Below, one piece after another: positions 16,301 through 24,142 of a DNA stretch of 52,345 nt (positions are counted from its first letter, which is position 1; every line of letters starts with the position of its first letter). The DNA lies in assembly GCF_009695545.1 (NCBI RefSeq), contig NZ_VUNS01000036.1, positions 1-52,345 of the forward strand, given 5' to 3'. The notes beneath the pieces are model-generated. The model saw nothing but the letters and a program-made list of their open reading frames with translations, searched no databases and had not been told where the DNA came from. The translations under genes and the position numbers were made by a program. This DNA comes from Victivallis lenta. GTDB taxonomy: Bacteria; Verrucomicrobiota; Lentisphaeria; Victivallales; Victivallaceae.

Positions 16301-17245
16301 TCATTTTTGCCCGATGATCATCGTACTCATGCCGTTTTCATTGCCGGAATGCGGGAGCGCGACAAAACCGCAATGCTGATAAAAATCCCGTTGTCCTTCC
16401 GCCGCAAACAGTTCACAGCTTGCCCGCCAGCCGTCCGGAACGTCCCGGGCGATCCACTGCTGAACGGCCAGCATCAGGAACGTTCCTGCACCTTGCTTCT
16501 GAAATTCCGGCAGGACAACGACTTCCCGCACCATATACGCCATGGCGCGATCACCGATCAGTCGAGCCATGCCGATCAATGTTCCCCCATTGTAAAGTGA
16601 AAATGTGACCAATGAGTTCCGCAGCGCCGCGGCGCTCTGCTTTTCGGACGGCATTTCCCAGCCGGCCGCACATCCCAGGCGGTTGAATTCCGACGCGGTC
16701 AGAACATCGGTTTTGACGGAATAATGTTCCGTTCCAAGCAGTTTGACCGGAATCCAGATCCGGCAGAGATAGTCGTCTTTCTGCGAATCCTCCGGAGTTT
16801 CGCAGCAGCCGTACTCCTCAATATCCATGCCGTAAATGCGTTCCAGACCGCCCGGCCACTCCTTTTCGATTTCAGGATAGGTGCTCTGAATGGACTTGGG
16901 AAGAGCGCCGCGGGCTTCGACCTTCAGCCACGTTTGCGCGGGAATGGTGCGTACTTCAAAGCCGTCCGGTATTCTCGTCAGATCGGGACAGTTGAAAACG
17001 TGACAGACCGTTGCGCCGTCAGGCTTTTGCTCCACTTCGCAACGATTGCCGATGCCGTAATGGAATGTTCCGTCGGCGCTGCCGCCAAAACAGATGCCGA
17101 ATTGTCCGCAGGCGATTGCGCCATTGCCGCTCCGGTAGTATTCCTCCCAGAATTTCGGAATTTCCTCCGCGGCATTTTTTGCATCAAACGACCGAATTTT
17201 CGCTAAAACGGTGAACTCCGGTACACACTCTATTCTGTAATTCAT
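16301..17245 (-). CDS. Fusion of GyrI-like effector-binding domain and GNAT acetyltransferase
   Basis: 314 residues. The first ~155 match the GyrI-like/AraC effector-binding fold: YRIECVPEFTVLAKIRSF, then GFEVRTIPAQTWLKVEARG and an acidic RIYGMDIEEYG segment, ending in a closing strand YLCRIWIPVK. From about residue 175 a GNAT domain follows: TFSLYNGGTLIGMARLIGD, then REVVVLPEFQKQGAGTFLM, whose QKQGAG loop binds acetyl-CoA, and the late strand FYQHCGFVALP. The pairing suggests a small-molecule sensor or binding module joined to an acetylation module, perhaps for drug inactivation. Architecture is clear; substrate is not. Confidence 0.82.
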   Translation of the reverse strand: MNYRIECVPEFTVLAKIRSFDAKNAAEEIPKFWEEYYRSGNGAIACGQFGICFGGSADGTFHYGIGNRCEVEQKPDGATVCHVFNCPDLTRIPDGFEVRTIPAQTWLKVEARGALPKSIQSTYPEIEKEWPGGLERIYGMDIEEYGCCETPEDSQKDDYLCRIWIPVKLLGTEHYSVKTDVLTASEFNRLGCAAGWEMPSEKQSAAALRNSLVTFSLYNGGTLIGMARLIGDRAMAYMVREVVVLPEFQKQGAGTFLMLAVQQWIARDVPDGWRASCELFAAEGQRDFYQHCGFVALPHSGNENGMSTMIIGQK

Positions 17246-17399
17246 TTCTTACGATCCTGTTTTTGCAAATTTTCAGCGGCATATGCGGTTCGCACCGGCG
17301 GTCGGTGGGAATGATGCCGCGACAGGCTTGCGCCGCGTCGTTGACGATCTCATAAACGGTTTCAAAATCATCCTCCGCAACCGGACGGATCGCGCCCAT
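17184..17399 (-). pseudogene. N-terminal fragment of a GNAT acetyltransferase
   Basis: From the ATG at 17399 the translation MGAIRPVAEDDFETVYEIVN then DAAQACRGIIP looks like a normal GNAT N-terminus. After about 45 residues it changes into unrelated sequence and overlaps the start of the fusion gene at 17245. The catalytic half is missing, so it is a truncated remnant. Confidence 0.55.
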
Positions 17400-17556
17400 G
17401 CCGAGGCAGAGCTGTCCTAACCTGACCTGTTTCGTTTTCGGCGGGAAATTCCGGCGATACCGCAAGCGGGCCGAAAGCGGCAATGAGCGGCGGTGAGCCG
17501 TCTTTGCGGACGCTGGAGCCTTTCACATAGAAAATCCCCCCGTTCCGGTCTCTCTT

Positions 17557-17943
17557 TCAGAACGCCGAATGCATGTTTTTCTCGACTTCGGCGATGGCAT
17601 CAAGCAATTTTTTCATCGGTTCCGCCTGCGCTTCCGGGACATACTCGAAGAAGCCGGAGAGCTTTTCACACGGATATTCCGCGCACTCCGAACAGACCTT
17701 CACCTGCTTTCCCCCGACGCACTTGCGGATTTCACACGAATGCTCGCAGTGATGGCATTTGCGCCCGCCTTCGGTCATACAGCCGTCGCAGGGAATCAAT
17801 TCGGCCCTGATGTCATCGCAATGATACCGTTTGCGCCAGTCGGCCGCAACGAGTTCAAGTTTTTCAGGGCTGTTTTCCTGTGTGGCGCGATAGGCGTCGC
17901 AACGGGAACAGACCAAGCCGCAGGGAGCAATATTGATTTGCAT
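17557..17943 (-). CDS. DUF3795 cysteine-rich protein
   Basis: 128 residues rich in cysteine pairs: CGLVCSRCDAYRAT at the N-terminus, then IPCDGCM, CHHCEHSCEIRKC and CSECAEYPCEKL. This Cys pattern is that of DUF3795, predicted small metal-binding (zinc or iron-sulfur) proteins of anaerobes with unknown function. No membrane segment. ATG at 17943 has AAGGAAGG 10 nt upstream, which decides against the TTG at 17952. It is flanked by gene remnants, and its lower-GC codon use differs from the host-like genes before 15 kb. Confidence 0.85.
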   Translation of the reverse strand: MQINIAPCGLVCSRCDAYRATQENSPEKLELVAADWRKRYHCDDIRAELIPCDGCMTEGGRKCHHCEHSCEIRKCVGGKQVKVCSECAEYPCEKLSGFFEYVPEAQAEPMKKLLDAIAEVEKNMHSAF

Positions 17944-17982
17944 TTGATTCAATCCTTCCTTGAACAGATTTCCATTTGAATT

Positions 17983-18315
17983 TCATTGACATTTGCGGGG
18001 CGTTCCGTGAAATTCGCATACGCTCCGGCGACGGGTATTCCGTTCTCGCGCATGATCCGGCGTATTCATCGGCCGAATAGAGCCGCGGCGGACATCCTTC
18101 TTCAAAAAACGGATGAGGCGAAGTGCTTCCATACGGAAAATCCTGCTGTCCGCAGAGCAGAATCCGTTCCAGCTTATCCCGCTCGAATTTTGACAGCGTA
18201 AGTCCTTTTCTCCGCCATCCCGGAGTTGACTGGGGAAATGGGTATCGGCAAAGTCGCCGTTCATCAGATCCATCAGGTGCTTGCCGCCGGGCTTCAGGGA
18301 ACGGGAGATGACTTT
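17983..18315 (-). pseudogene. SAM-dependent methyltransferase remnant
   Basis: Reading right to left, the minus strand gives VISRSLKPGGKHLMDLMNGD followed by FADTHFPSQL and DGGEK, a typical C-terminal segment of a class I methyltransferase. Later frames give YRRRSVCEFHGTP, the expected final strand. Frame changes are needed in between and the SAM-binding half is absent. Clearly a decayed gene. Confidence 0.5.
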
Positions 18316-18458
18316 AAAATTTTATTATTTTCAGCCTATGGTTCGTTTTACTGCGACGAGTGGAGAAGCACTTTATGCGAGAGGGAAAAAATCATGCCTT
18401 TCAGATTCATCAACAAAATACAGCTCTCTTATGCCAGGCAGTCTACAGCAGGCAAAAA

Positions 18459-18473
18459 AAATGGCGGAGAGAG
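18459..18473. repeat. Left attachment-site candidate
   Basis: AAATGGCGGAGAGAG, identical to 23559-23573. On the minus strand it continues as GTCCCTCTCTCTCCGCCA, which looks like the acceptor-stem 3' end of a tRNA-Ser. No complete tRNA is present. Confidence 0.5.
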
Positions 18474-18553
18474 AGGGACTCTCGTAAATCTACATCATAA
18501 CTATTGAAATTACAATAGTTTAACTGTGATTTATCGGTCGTGTTTTGAGGGAA

Positions 18554-18567
18554 CACTTTGTGTACCA
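18554..18567. repeat. 14-bp repeat CACTTTGTGTACCA, left copy
   Basis: Identical and in the same orientation as 23479-23492, just upstream of the integrase gene. In the circular form the two copies would flank the 15-bp core on both sides, as integrase arm sites do. It could instead be the crossover site itself. Confidence 0.45.
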
Positions 18568-18815
18568 GTTTTTTGTTTTTGAGGTTAAAATTGCTTTTAC
18601 GATAGCACCGTGACAAGGAAAATGCAAGTTCTCCCTCCTCCTGCGGGAGAACTCTGTTAAGTCCCTCTTGCATTCCGGTCTTAGCGGTGCCGATTGTTTC
18701 TACTATTTCCAAAGTATTTTTCGCCGAAGACAGGGTAGCCCTTTTATAATTCCGTTGCAGAGATACCCTCCCGGATAGTTCCGGATGGTCAAGAAATACC
18801 ATTCGAGACAAGTCG

Positions 18816-18849
18816 GGGAAAGCCGCCTCGCATGACAATGAGACGGCTT
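18816..18849 (-). terminator. Terminator-like hairpin after the lipoprotein gene
   Basis: AAGCCGTCTC pairs with GAGGCGGCTT on the minus strand (one G-T pair), and a short TTTCCCC follows. It lies about 30 bp beyond the lipoprotein stop codon. Confidence 0.5.
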
Positions 18850-18879
18850 GGAGTTCATCGTATCAGGAGAAATCTACTC

Positions 18880-19131
18880 TCAATACCATTTCCCGTCTCT
18901 CATACGATTGTCACGCCGCCTCTCTTCATCTCTTTTTTGTATTTTCCTTAACTCGTCATTAGTCTCCTGCATTTTCTTCTTAAGCTCCTGTTCAATTTTC
19001 TCTTGTTCCCGCATAGCTTCACGGGCTTCTTCCAATTGCTTTTTTGATTGTCTGGTTTTGGCATCATCACAGCCGGTAAAGACAAAGGCGGTCAGAAGGC
19101 TTGCGACGGTAAGAATCATTGCCTTTTTCAT
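18880..19131 (-). CDS. Small coiled-coil lipoprotein
   Basis: 83 residues. MKKAMILTVASLLTAFVFTG followed by Cys is a signal peptide with a lipobox (FTGC). After cleavage and lipidation the mature protein is DDAKTRQSKKQ and a long charged helix rich in Glu, Lys and Arg (about residues 25-80) that should form a coiled coil. It would be membrane-anchored, facing the periplasm. Start ATG at 19131 is chosen because GGAG lies 9 nt upstream and it places the signal peptide at the N-terminus; longer versions add implausible sequence. It lies within the 5.1-kb integrated element, downstream of a 30-aa ORF and a candidate attenuator. A phage-lysis (Rz1-like) or entry-exclusion role is possible but not shown. 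Confidence 0.7.
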   Translation of the reverse strand: MKKAMILTVASLLTAFVFTGCDDAKTRQSKKQLEEAREAMREQEKIEQELKKKMQETNDELRKIQKRDEERRRDNRMRDGKWY

Positions 19132-19238
19132 GTTTGGCATCTCCATAAATTTTCGTTGTTTCTGATTCAAATAAGAGCGTTCTTGAGGCGAATCAAACGC
19201 AGTCCATGCGTTTGATCGCCGCTGCTTTGCAGGGCGAT

Positions 19239-19331
19239 TCAACAACGAAAATGGAAAGATGGAGAACGGATATGAGGACAGTAAAGCAGGACAATTGCGG
19301 TGATTGTCCACAAGTTATTTTTGTTTTTCAT
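19239..19331 (-). CDS. 30-residue hydrophobic peptide
   Basis: Short frame starting MKNKNNLWTITAIVLLYC and ending after a Ser/Phe/Arg tail. It has a near-perfect ribosome-binding site (GAAGGAGG) 7-8 nt before the ATG. A single hydrophobic stretch could insert in the membrane. It lies between a structured RNA (19392-19501) and the lipoprotein gene on the same strand, so it may be a leader peptide or a small toxin-like membrane peptide. No homolog is recognised. Confidence 0.45.
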   Translation of the reverse strand: MKNKNNLWTITAIVLLYCPHIRSPSFHFRC

Positions 19332-19391
19332 GCTCCTGCCTCCTTCAGGTAGTCTTTCGACTTATTGCCGGAGACAGGTAACTGGTACCAT

Positions 19392-19501
19392 AAAAAGGTG
19401 GCCCAGTCACATCATATCGTGGTACCGCTAAGAACCCGTGTAAGAATGCAAAAGGGCCACCAGCACAAAGCAGGTGCTTCCCTTCAGCGACACTCTTACA
19501 C
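19392..19501 (-). ncRNA. Candidate attenuator or riboswitch-like RNA
   Basis: On the minus strand an 11-bp stem forms between 19501-19491 and 19448-19438 (GTGTAAGAGTG with CATTCTTACAC). It encloses a GAAGGG/CCCTTT pairing and an AGCAC-ctgcttt-GTGCT hairpin. The 3' arm GGTGGCCC (19461-19454) can alternatively pair perfectly with GGGCCACC (19404-19397), which is followed by five T, forming a terminator. Two mutually exclusive folds ahead of a gene are the hallmark of transcription attenuation. It does not match a riboswitch class known to me. Confidence 0.5.
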
Positions 19502-19673
19502 TGTGAAATTAGCGGTTTCCGATATGAGTCTGCCGAAAGTCAAAAAATTATCTACGATTGTTAATCAAGCTCAGGTTATCATAACCCCAAAATTCCTTAT
19601 TTTATCTTGAAATTTGCCGTAAAATCTTATTCCATCAACATAACACCATTAAAGGCGTTTTTCAAGCATCGAT

Positions 19674-19890
19674 TACCGATAAAATTCCGATACCTTACCG
19701 ATATTCGGTAGCAAATCTGCTTATCATGGTTTTAGCTGTTTTTACGCTCAATTAAGGGAGTTTTATCTGTTTATAGGTGGTTTATTCATACTTTTTAACT
19801 CTTGACCGTAATTCGGAAAAGGTGCGGAAAACATCAGGGAAAAAGGTGCGGGTTTTCTTTCTGCTTTTGGCCCCGAAAAAGGTGCGAAAA
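19674..19890. other. Candidate replication origin with iterons
   Basis: ACCGATA/CCGATA motifs lie at 19674, 19687 and 19697, the last inside a 15-bp palindrome TACCGATATTCGGTA (19696-19710). Three copies of AAAAGGTGCG follow, with GGTGCG at 19821, 19845 and 19881. The region is AT-rich and adjoins the replication protein gene, as iteron origins usually do. Confidence 0.4.
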
Positions 19891-20058
19891 ATCATTTGTC
19901 TTATAGTGGGGCGTGTCGGAGACGGCAGGGCTTGCCCGTGTGTCTTTCTCCCCACTGACCTGTAACTATAGAGTAATATTATCTACCCTACCTGATAAGG
20001 GTATTCCCAACTATACCAACCAAAAAGAGAGAAGAGAAAAAAGCGAAAGGGGCAAAAC

Positions 20059-21681
20059 TCACTGCTCCACTTTCCGGGGACGGCCTCCCTTCCGGTTGGA
20101 ACGCTGAATCAACCCGGCCTCTTCCAATGCCTTGAGGTCTGACCGGAGGGTCGTTTCCGAAAGACGGTATTTCTTCCGCTTCATCATTGCCAACAGTTCA
20201 GTCAAAGAATGATTTTCCGGTTCAAGGCGCAACAGGACCTCTCTCCTGCGTCTCAATTCCTTCTCCTTGTCCGACATCACATTCAGCTTTCCCGCTGCCG
20301 GGGGGCGTAATACACGTAATTCCAAGCGTTCCGCCGTTTCCTTGTCGATATTCCAGAATTTTGCCAATACCTGATTGCTGAAAAGGAAGGGGCATTTGTC
20401 CTCATCGTGATAAGCTCGCTCAACAACCTTCCTGACCGGAATGTCATTGACTTCGCCCTTTGTCGGATAGGGAGGGCGGCAGAAACGGGCCAGCTTCTCC
20501 AAATGCTTAACCGCCTCTGCTTCCTCTGTTCCTGCGTAAAGATGAAACAGGGCCATCGTCCGCAAAGAGTGATAACGCTTCCCCTTTTTTATCAGGCGTT
20601 CCCGGAACAGCTTCTCCACATCGGCAAGACGGTATTTCATGCTGGCCTTTACCCCATTGGCACGGGCCGGAGTGGAAAAGGGTGCGGCGGCACGTTTGAA
20701 AATCGTCACGGCTGGAGAATCAGGCGAAGGCGTTGCGTCTTTCACCTGTAGAAAGTTCATCATCTGCTCAAGGGTGTAAATCCTTTCCGGGGTCACGTCA
20801 TCCAATCGGGAGGGCCAGTAACAAACTCTTGTCCCGGTAGAGGTGTGAATCGAGCTTGGAATCCGCAGAATCCGCGCTCCATCGGTCGCAAGGTGGTCTC
20901 CGGGCAGAAGCGGCAAACCGGCATTTCCCCGAATGGAATCTACAAGGGCGCGGTTACAGGCTTTGTAGTTCGTCAATATCCAATGCTTTTCGTAGTGGAA
21001 TTTTACCGGTTCCAGCAACCAGAAGAGATAAATACCTCTGCCGCTCCGGGCGTAAACGCTGACCGGTGGAATCGTTCCCTGTTCCTCCAATATCATTGCC
21101 AGCAAAAGAGCTTGTTCCCATGTCAGGCGCTTTTCTCCGGGTATCTTTTCGTCAAGGTCATCCGGCAGGAGTTCCGGGCAATATTTGCCAAGCAGGAACT
21201 CATTCTCACAACCGAAACGGCCAACATCAATATCGACATAACAGGCATTCAGCCAGCGAATATTCTTTTCTTGTCTTGCCGGGCGCGGCAAAAAGGTAGC
21301 GGTACACGCGCGGCCTAAAGTCCGGTAATAGGAATTGACGGTAAAATACACGTTGTTCGTCAATGCCTGTGGAACATGGTCATAAAGCCTTTCCAGCACT
21401 TCATCCGTCTTTTCCTGTGCGATTGCTCCAACTTCTATCATCCGGTTCATTCCTTTGCGGAGCAGACAGAAATAACCATTCCGCCGATGGAACATGCGGA
21501 AAAAATCACCGTCAACCCTGATTGACTGTTCCTGCAAGTGCTTCCGAATCTGCTTGAAACGTGCTTCCAGTTCCGCATAAGGCTGAACCTTAAAGGGCAC
21601 TCCCTCCTGTTCCTCCAAAGACTCCCGGAAATAATCCTCCGGGGTCTGGTAGGGTCTTAAGCGTAGAAAATTACTGTTCAT
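20059..21681 (-). CDS. Replication protein with AEP-type primase domain
   Basis: 540 residues. The N-terminal half resembles archaeo-eukaryotic-type primases of plasmids and satellites: NACYVDIDVGRFG carries the metal-binding hDhD motif (near residue 150), SVYARSGRGIYLFWLLEP the second motif, and HLATDGARILRIPSSIHTST the third. The C-terminal ~90 residues contain a winged-helix-like segment (SLTELLAMMKRKKYRLSETT, then LRSDLKALEEAGLI) for DNA binding. It probably primes replication of the excised element at the adjacent iteron region. ATG at 21681 has ATGGAGG just upstream. No helicase domain, so a host helicase would be needed. Family call is good; details are inference. Confidence 0.75.
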   Translation of the reverse strand: MNSNFLRLRPYQTPEDYFRESLEEQEGVPFKVQPYAELEARFKQIRKHLQEQSIRVDGDFFRMFHRRNGYFCLLRKGMNRMIEVGAIAQEKTDEVLERLYDHVPQALTNNVYFTVNSYYRTLGRACTATFLPRPARQEKNIRWLNACYVDIDVGRFGCENEFLLGKYCPELLPDDLDEKIPGEKRLTWEQALLLAMILEEQGTIPPVSVYARSGRGIYLFWLLEPVKFHYEKHWILTNYKACNRALVDSIRGNAGLPLLPGDHLATDGARILRIPSSIHTSTGTRVCYWPSRLDDVTPERIYTLEQMMNFLQVKDATPSPDSPAVTIFKRAAAPFSTPARANGVKASMKYRLADVEKLFRERLIKKGKRYHSLRTMALFHLYAGTEEAEAVKHLEKLARFCRPPYPTKGEVNDIPVRKVVERAYHDEDKCPFLFSNQVLAKFWNIDKETAERLELRVLRPPAAGKLNVMSDKEKELRRRREVLLRLEPENHSLTELLAMMKRKKYRLSETTLRSDLKALEEAGLIQRSNRKGGRPRKVEQ

Positions 21682-21744
21682 GCCAACCTCCATCCGAAGC
21701 CGAATCCTGTGGCTCATAGCCGCAGGATCGGCGCGACTTCCTGC

Positions 21745-23460
21745 TCACCGTTTCGGCAGTTGTTCCACCTGTCCGGCTATGATTTCATCCTCAAGGGGCA
21801 TCTTCCCCAATATCTCAAACATATCGATTTTATAATCGAGCTTCATGATATTTTCCAATCGAATCTCGGGGTTATATTCCTTTCCGTATCGGGCGAAGGT
21901 CATGGACTTTATCGAATGCCCGACCAATTCGGCAATCATGCTTTCCTGCACTCCCTGCTGTTTCAGGTTATCGGTGAAATTATGCCGGAAACTGTGAAAT
22001 ACCTTCTTGCTGTCCTGCGTCACATAACGCTTGTTGAAGTTCCGGTAGGATTTCGAGAAGTCATGCGCGTAACCGTGCCCCTCTTTGTATTTCAGCATCG
22101 GCCAGAGGCGGGGAACTTCCTTTGTCCTGCTCCGCTTCTCTTTCCGGCGCTCCAAGACGTAATTCAGGAATCCCAATTGCAACAGCACCGGATGAACCGG
22201 AACAATCCGCTTGCTGCTTTCGGTTTTCACGCTGGCTGTTTCGTCTCCCTCATCGGTTATCTCGAAACTGGGAATCCCCCCGACCGTGAAAATATTATCG
22301 ACCTGTAGCTGACAAATTTCATTCATCCGTGCCCCGGAGTAAAGAGCAATCAGGGGAATCCAGAGCTTATAGGAGCGCCAGTTACGCAAACGGTCTTCCC
22401 GCAGGTTTTCAAATATTTTCTGCAACTCTTTTTGAGAGTACGGCAAGCGCTCCGTATTGGCTTTATGGCGTAAATCCAATTGCAGGTCCTCGGCCGGATT
22501 ACGATGGACATATTCATGCTTGAAGCACCAGATGAAGAAGCCCCGGATTTGCGCCATCTGTAAATTGACCGTCTTCCGTGCCAGCGTCTTCCCTTTGTGC
22601 TTCGCCAGCAACTCCATGAGTGGAAGTCCCTGATACTTCGGATTCGTATTCCGGCCCGGAGGCAGTTTCAAAACCACATTGTCCCGGTAGTCCAGAAGGT
22701 TTTGATGTTTGACGGCTTTCACGTCCGTTTCCGCATCGAAGTATTCCATGAGGGTATCAAGCGCCGCCTTTGCAAGGCTTTGCATGGATATTCCCCAAGA
22801 GGCGTTCTTTTCGGCAAGGTAACGCTTGACCAACTCCCCAAGCGTCAGGACGGTTTCCGCTTCCCGGATTTCTGCGGCGCTACGATAATTGCCGGACATG
22901 ATTTCATCATATAAGGTCTGGCTGTATTCCGTAGGGAAACGCTTCCCGGCTATCCGGTCATACTGCACTCGCGCAAGGAAAATCTGCATCAGGGTCCATT
23001 CCTGCGCCATGAGGTTGATATCGCTGCCTGTGTGAGGAACATCCCGGAGTGTTGCTTCCGCACATTGCTTGCCGCTGGGATTGCCGGAATTGAGTTCCTG
23101 TTCATAATGCGCCATGATATTCAAAGCTCCGGCTAACCCCTGCTTGCGTGTTTTGGGGCATATCGGCCCATAGTCGGCCAGTTGCCGGGCATAGTCTTCG
23201 ATATATCCGGTTGCATACTCTTCGATAAGAATACGGCGTATTTCGTTCAAGGTCATGGTGCGCACTGCTCCTGTTTTCACAAGAGAATTTAACCTGTCGG
23301 TCAGTAATTTACAAGCACTTATGGCAATTTTCTGGTCAGAAGTCCGAAGGGATATTTTTATCTCTGCGGGAGATAAGGCGCTGTAGCCGTTTTGAGGAAG
23401 ACGACAACGGAAGTAATATTTTCCATTGCGGGATACAAGGTGATTGACCGGGATATTCAT
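21745..23460 (-). CDS. Tyrosine recombinase/integrase of the 5.1-kb element
   Basis: 571 residues, long for the family (usually 350-450) because of an extended N-terminus (MNIPVNHLVSRNGKYYFRCR, the arm-binding-type start of phage-like integrases). The catalytic domain shows all family residues: Arg in LYSGARMNEICQL, His-x-x-Arg in FHSFRHNFTDNL, His in LVGHSIKSMT and the nucleophile Tyr in FARYGKEYNP. It should catalyse integration and excision at the 15-bp repeats. ATG 23460 with AGGGAGCGG upstream is preferred to the longer version. It ends 64 bp upstream of the replication protein start, so both may be co-transcribed. Confidence 0.9.
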   Translation of the reverse strand: MNIPVNHLVSRNGKYYFRCRLPQNGYSALSPAEIKISLRTSDQKIAISACKLLTDRLNSLVKTGAVRTMTLNEIRRILIEEYATGYIEDYARQLADYGPICPKTRKQGLAGALNIMAHYEQELNSGNPSGKQCAEATLRDVPHTGSDINLMAQEWTLMQIFLARVQYDRIAGKRFPTEYSQTLYDEIMSGNYRSAAEIREAETVLTLGELVKRYLAEKNASWGISMQSLAKAALDTLMEYFDAETDVKAVKHQNLLDYRDNVVLKLPPGRNTNPKYQGLPLMELLAKHKGKTLARKTVNLQMAQIRGFFIWCFKHEYVHRNPAEDLQLDLRHKANTERLPYSQKELQKIFENLREDRLRNWRSYKLWIPLIALYSGARMNEICQLQVDNIFTVGGIPSFEITDEGDETASVKTESSKRIVPVHPVLLQLGFLNYVLERRKEKRSRTKEVPRLWPMLKYKEGHGYAHDFSKSYRNFNKRYVTQDSKKVFHSFRHNFTDNLKQQGVQESMIAELVGHSIKSMTFARYGKEYNPEIRLENIMKLDYKIDMFEILGKMPLEDEIIAGQVEQLPKR

Positions 23461-23478
23461 TTTCCGCTCCCTGTGGCC

Positions 23479-23492
23479 CACTTTGTGTACCA
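23479..23492. repeat. 14-bp repeat CACTTTGTGTACCA, right copy
   Basis: Matches 18554-18567 exactly and lies 18 bp upstream of the integrase start. Candidate integrase arm site and/or autoregulatory site. Confidence 0.45.
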
Positions 23493-23558
23493 CTCGGGAA
23501 CAACCGGTCAAATCCGTTTGAAATTTCAGAACTGTTCAAAATGAACAGGTTATAACGT

Positions 23559-23573
23559 AAATGGCGGAGAGAG
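23559..23573. repeat. Right attachment-site candidate
   Basis: Identical to 18459-18473, about 100 bp upstream of the integrase start, as expected for an att site next to int. Confidence 0.5.
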
Positions 23574-23622
23574 TTACTTTCGACCCCCCTGTGTCTGAAA
23601 CCCCGTTTTAACCTCACAAAAC

Positions 23623-23678
23623 TCAGAATTTGGCGAGTGAAATGAGTTTAAAAAACGCTTCACTCGGCAGGATTCTGA
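23623..23678 (-). terminator. Two-part inverted repeat downstream of yolD-like gene
   Basis: TCAGAAT (23623-23629) pairs with ATTCTGA (23672-23678), and inside them CGAGTGAA (23634-23641) pairs with TTCACTCG (23659-23666). The position, about 50 bp after the last gene of the polymerase operon, suits a terminator, but a T-run is missing. Confidence 0.4.
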
Positions 23679-23725
23679 CTCAGAATGGTTCTCCACCCGT
23701 TGACAGTAATATATCCCCCTTTTAT

Positions 23726-24142
23726 TCATATTTCAAACTGAAATCCAGAAATCGCGGCAATATCCTCAAAACCGATGACCGTCCCGTCCTCCATGACCAG
23801 CGTCTTCTCCGGAACGGAAATATGCCGCACCCGCCCCGTGACGGTAACATACGCACCGCCAGATTTCCGGTCATCGGGAACGAAATATTCGATGGTCGCC
23901 TCCGGGCGATCCGGCAGATTGGCGATGAGCGCGGCAAGACGGCGGTTCAATTCTTCGGCCTCCTGCGCGTCCAGTTCGCGCCTTTCGGCGGTCAGCCGGG
24001 CGGTTTCCCCTACCGCCGCTTCGTAGCCCGTCAGCGCGGCAAACGGCGCGAACTGTGCGGCCCTGTCGAGCATCGGCATCTGCGGATGGTTCTGCGAGAC
24101 GTGGTGCGGCAAGTGGATGATGTCGGCATAAGGACTGTTCAT
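23726..24142 (-). CDS. YolD-like protein
   Basis: 138 residues. The N-terminus MNSPYADIIHLPHHVSQNHP then MLDRAAQFAPFAALTGYEAA is the YolD-like signature found in Firmicutes next to UmuC-type polymerases. The C-terminal half forms a small beta barrel (YFVPDDRKSGGAYVTVTGRV, VMEDGTVIGFEDIAAI). YolD proteins are predicted counterparts of UmuD, partnering Y-family polymerases in the DNA-damage response. The start overlaps the polymerase stop as ATGA, so synthesis is coupled. It is the last gene of the interrupted minus-strand operon. Confidence 0.9.
   Translation of the reverse strand: MNSPYADIIHLPHHVSQNHPQMPMLDRAAQFAPFAALTGYEAAVGETARLTAERRELDAQEAEELNRRLAALIANLPDRPEATIEYFVPDDRKSGGAYVTVTGRVRHISVPEKTLVMEDGTVIGFEDIAAISGFQFEI

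Larger units (their letters stand above)
18459..23573. mobile_element. 5.1-kb integrated element (integrase plus replication protein)
   Basis: Bounded by a 15-bp direct repeat (18459-18473 and 23559-23573). All its genes lie on the minus strand: tyrosine integrase at the right end, a primase-like replication protein, an iteron-like origin region, a 30-aa peptide and a lipoprotein. No conjugation or capsid gene is visible, so it resembles an integrated small plasmid or phage satellite-type element that depends on helpers for transfer. Confidence 0.6.

Noticed and set aside
18459-18500. Complete tRNA-Ser gene at the element boundary
   Set aside because: Only an acceptor-end-like stretch is visible; no anticodon arm, D arm or T loop can be folded upstream on the minus strand.
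18443-18838. 131-codon minus-strand frame at the left end of the 5.1-kb element
   Set aside because: Starts at a TTG without ribosome-binding site, overlaps the lipoprotein terminator hairpin and runs through the repeat region at the element's end.
19416-19432. T-box-like string GTGGTACCGC on the plus strand
   Set aside because: The upstream specifier and stem I are absent, and the sequence is half of a palindromic GGTACC context. The terminator-like T-run is on the opposite strand.
19365-19610. 81-codon plus-strand frame
   Set aside because: Runs antisense through the structured RNA region with no ribosome-binding site or domain.
19815-19890. Three AAAAGGTGCG repeats as a CRISPR remnant
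   Set aside because: Repeats are 10 bp with unequal spacing and no Cas genes; iterons are a better explanation.
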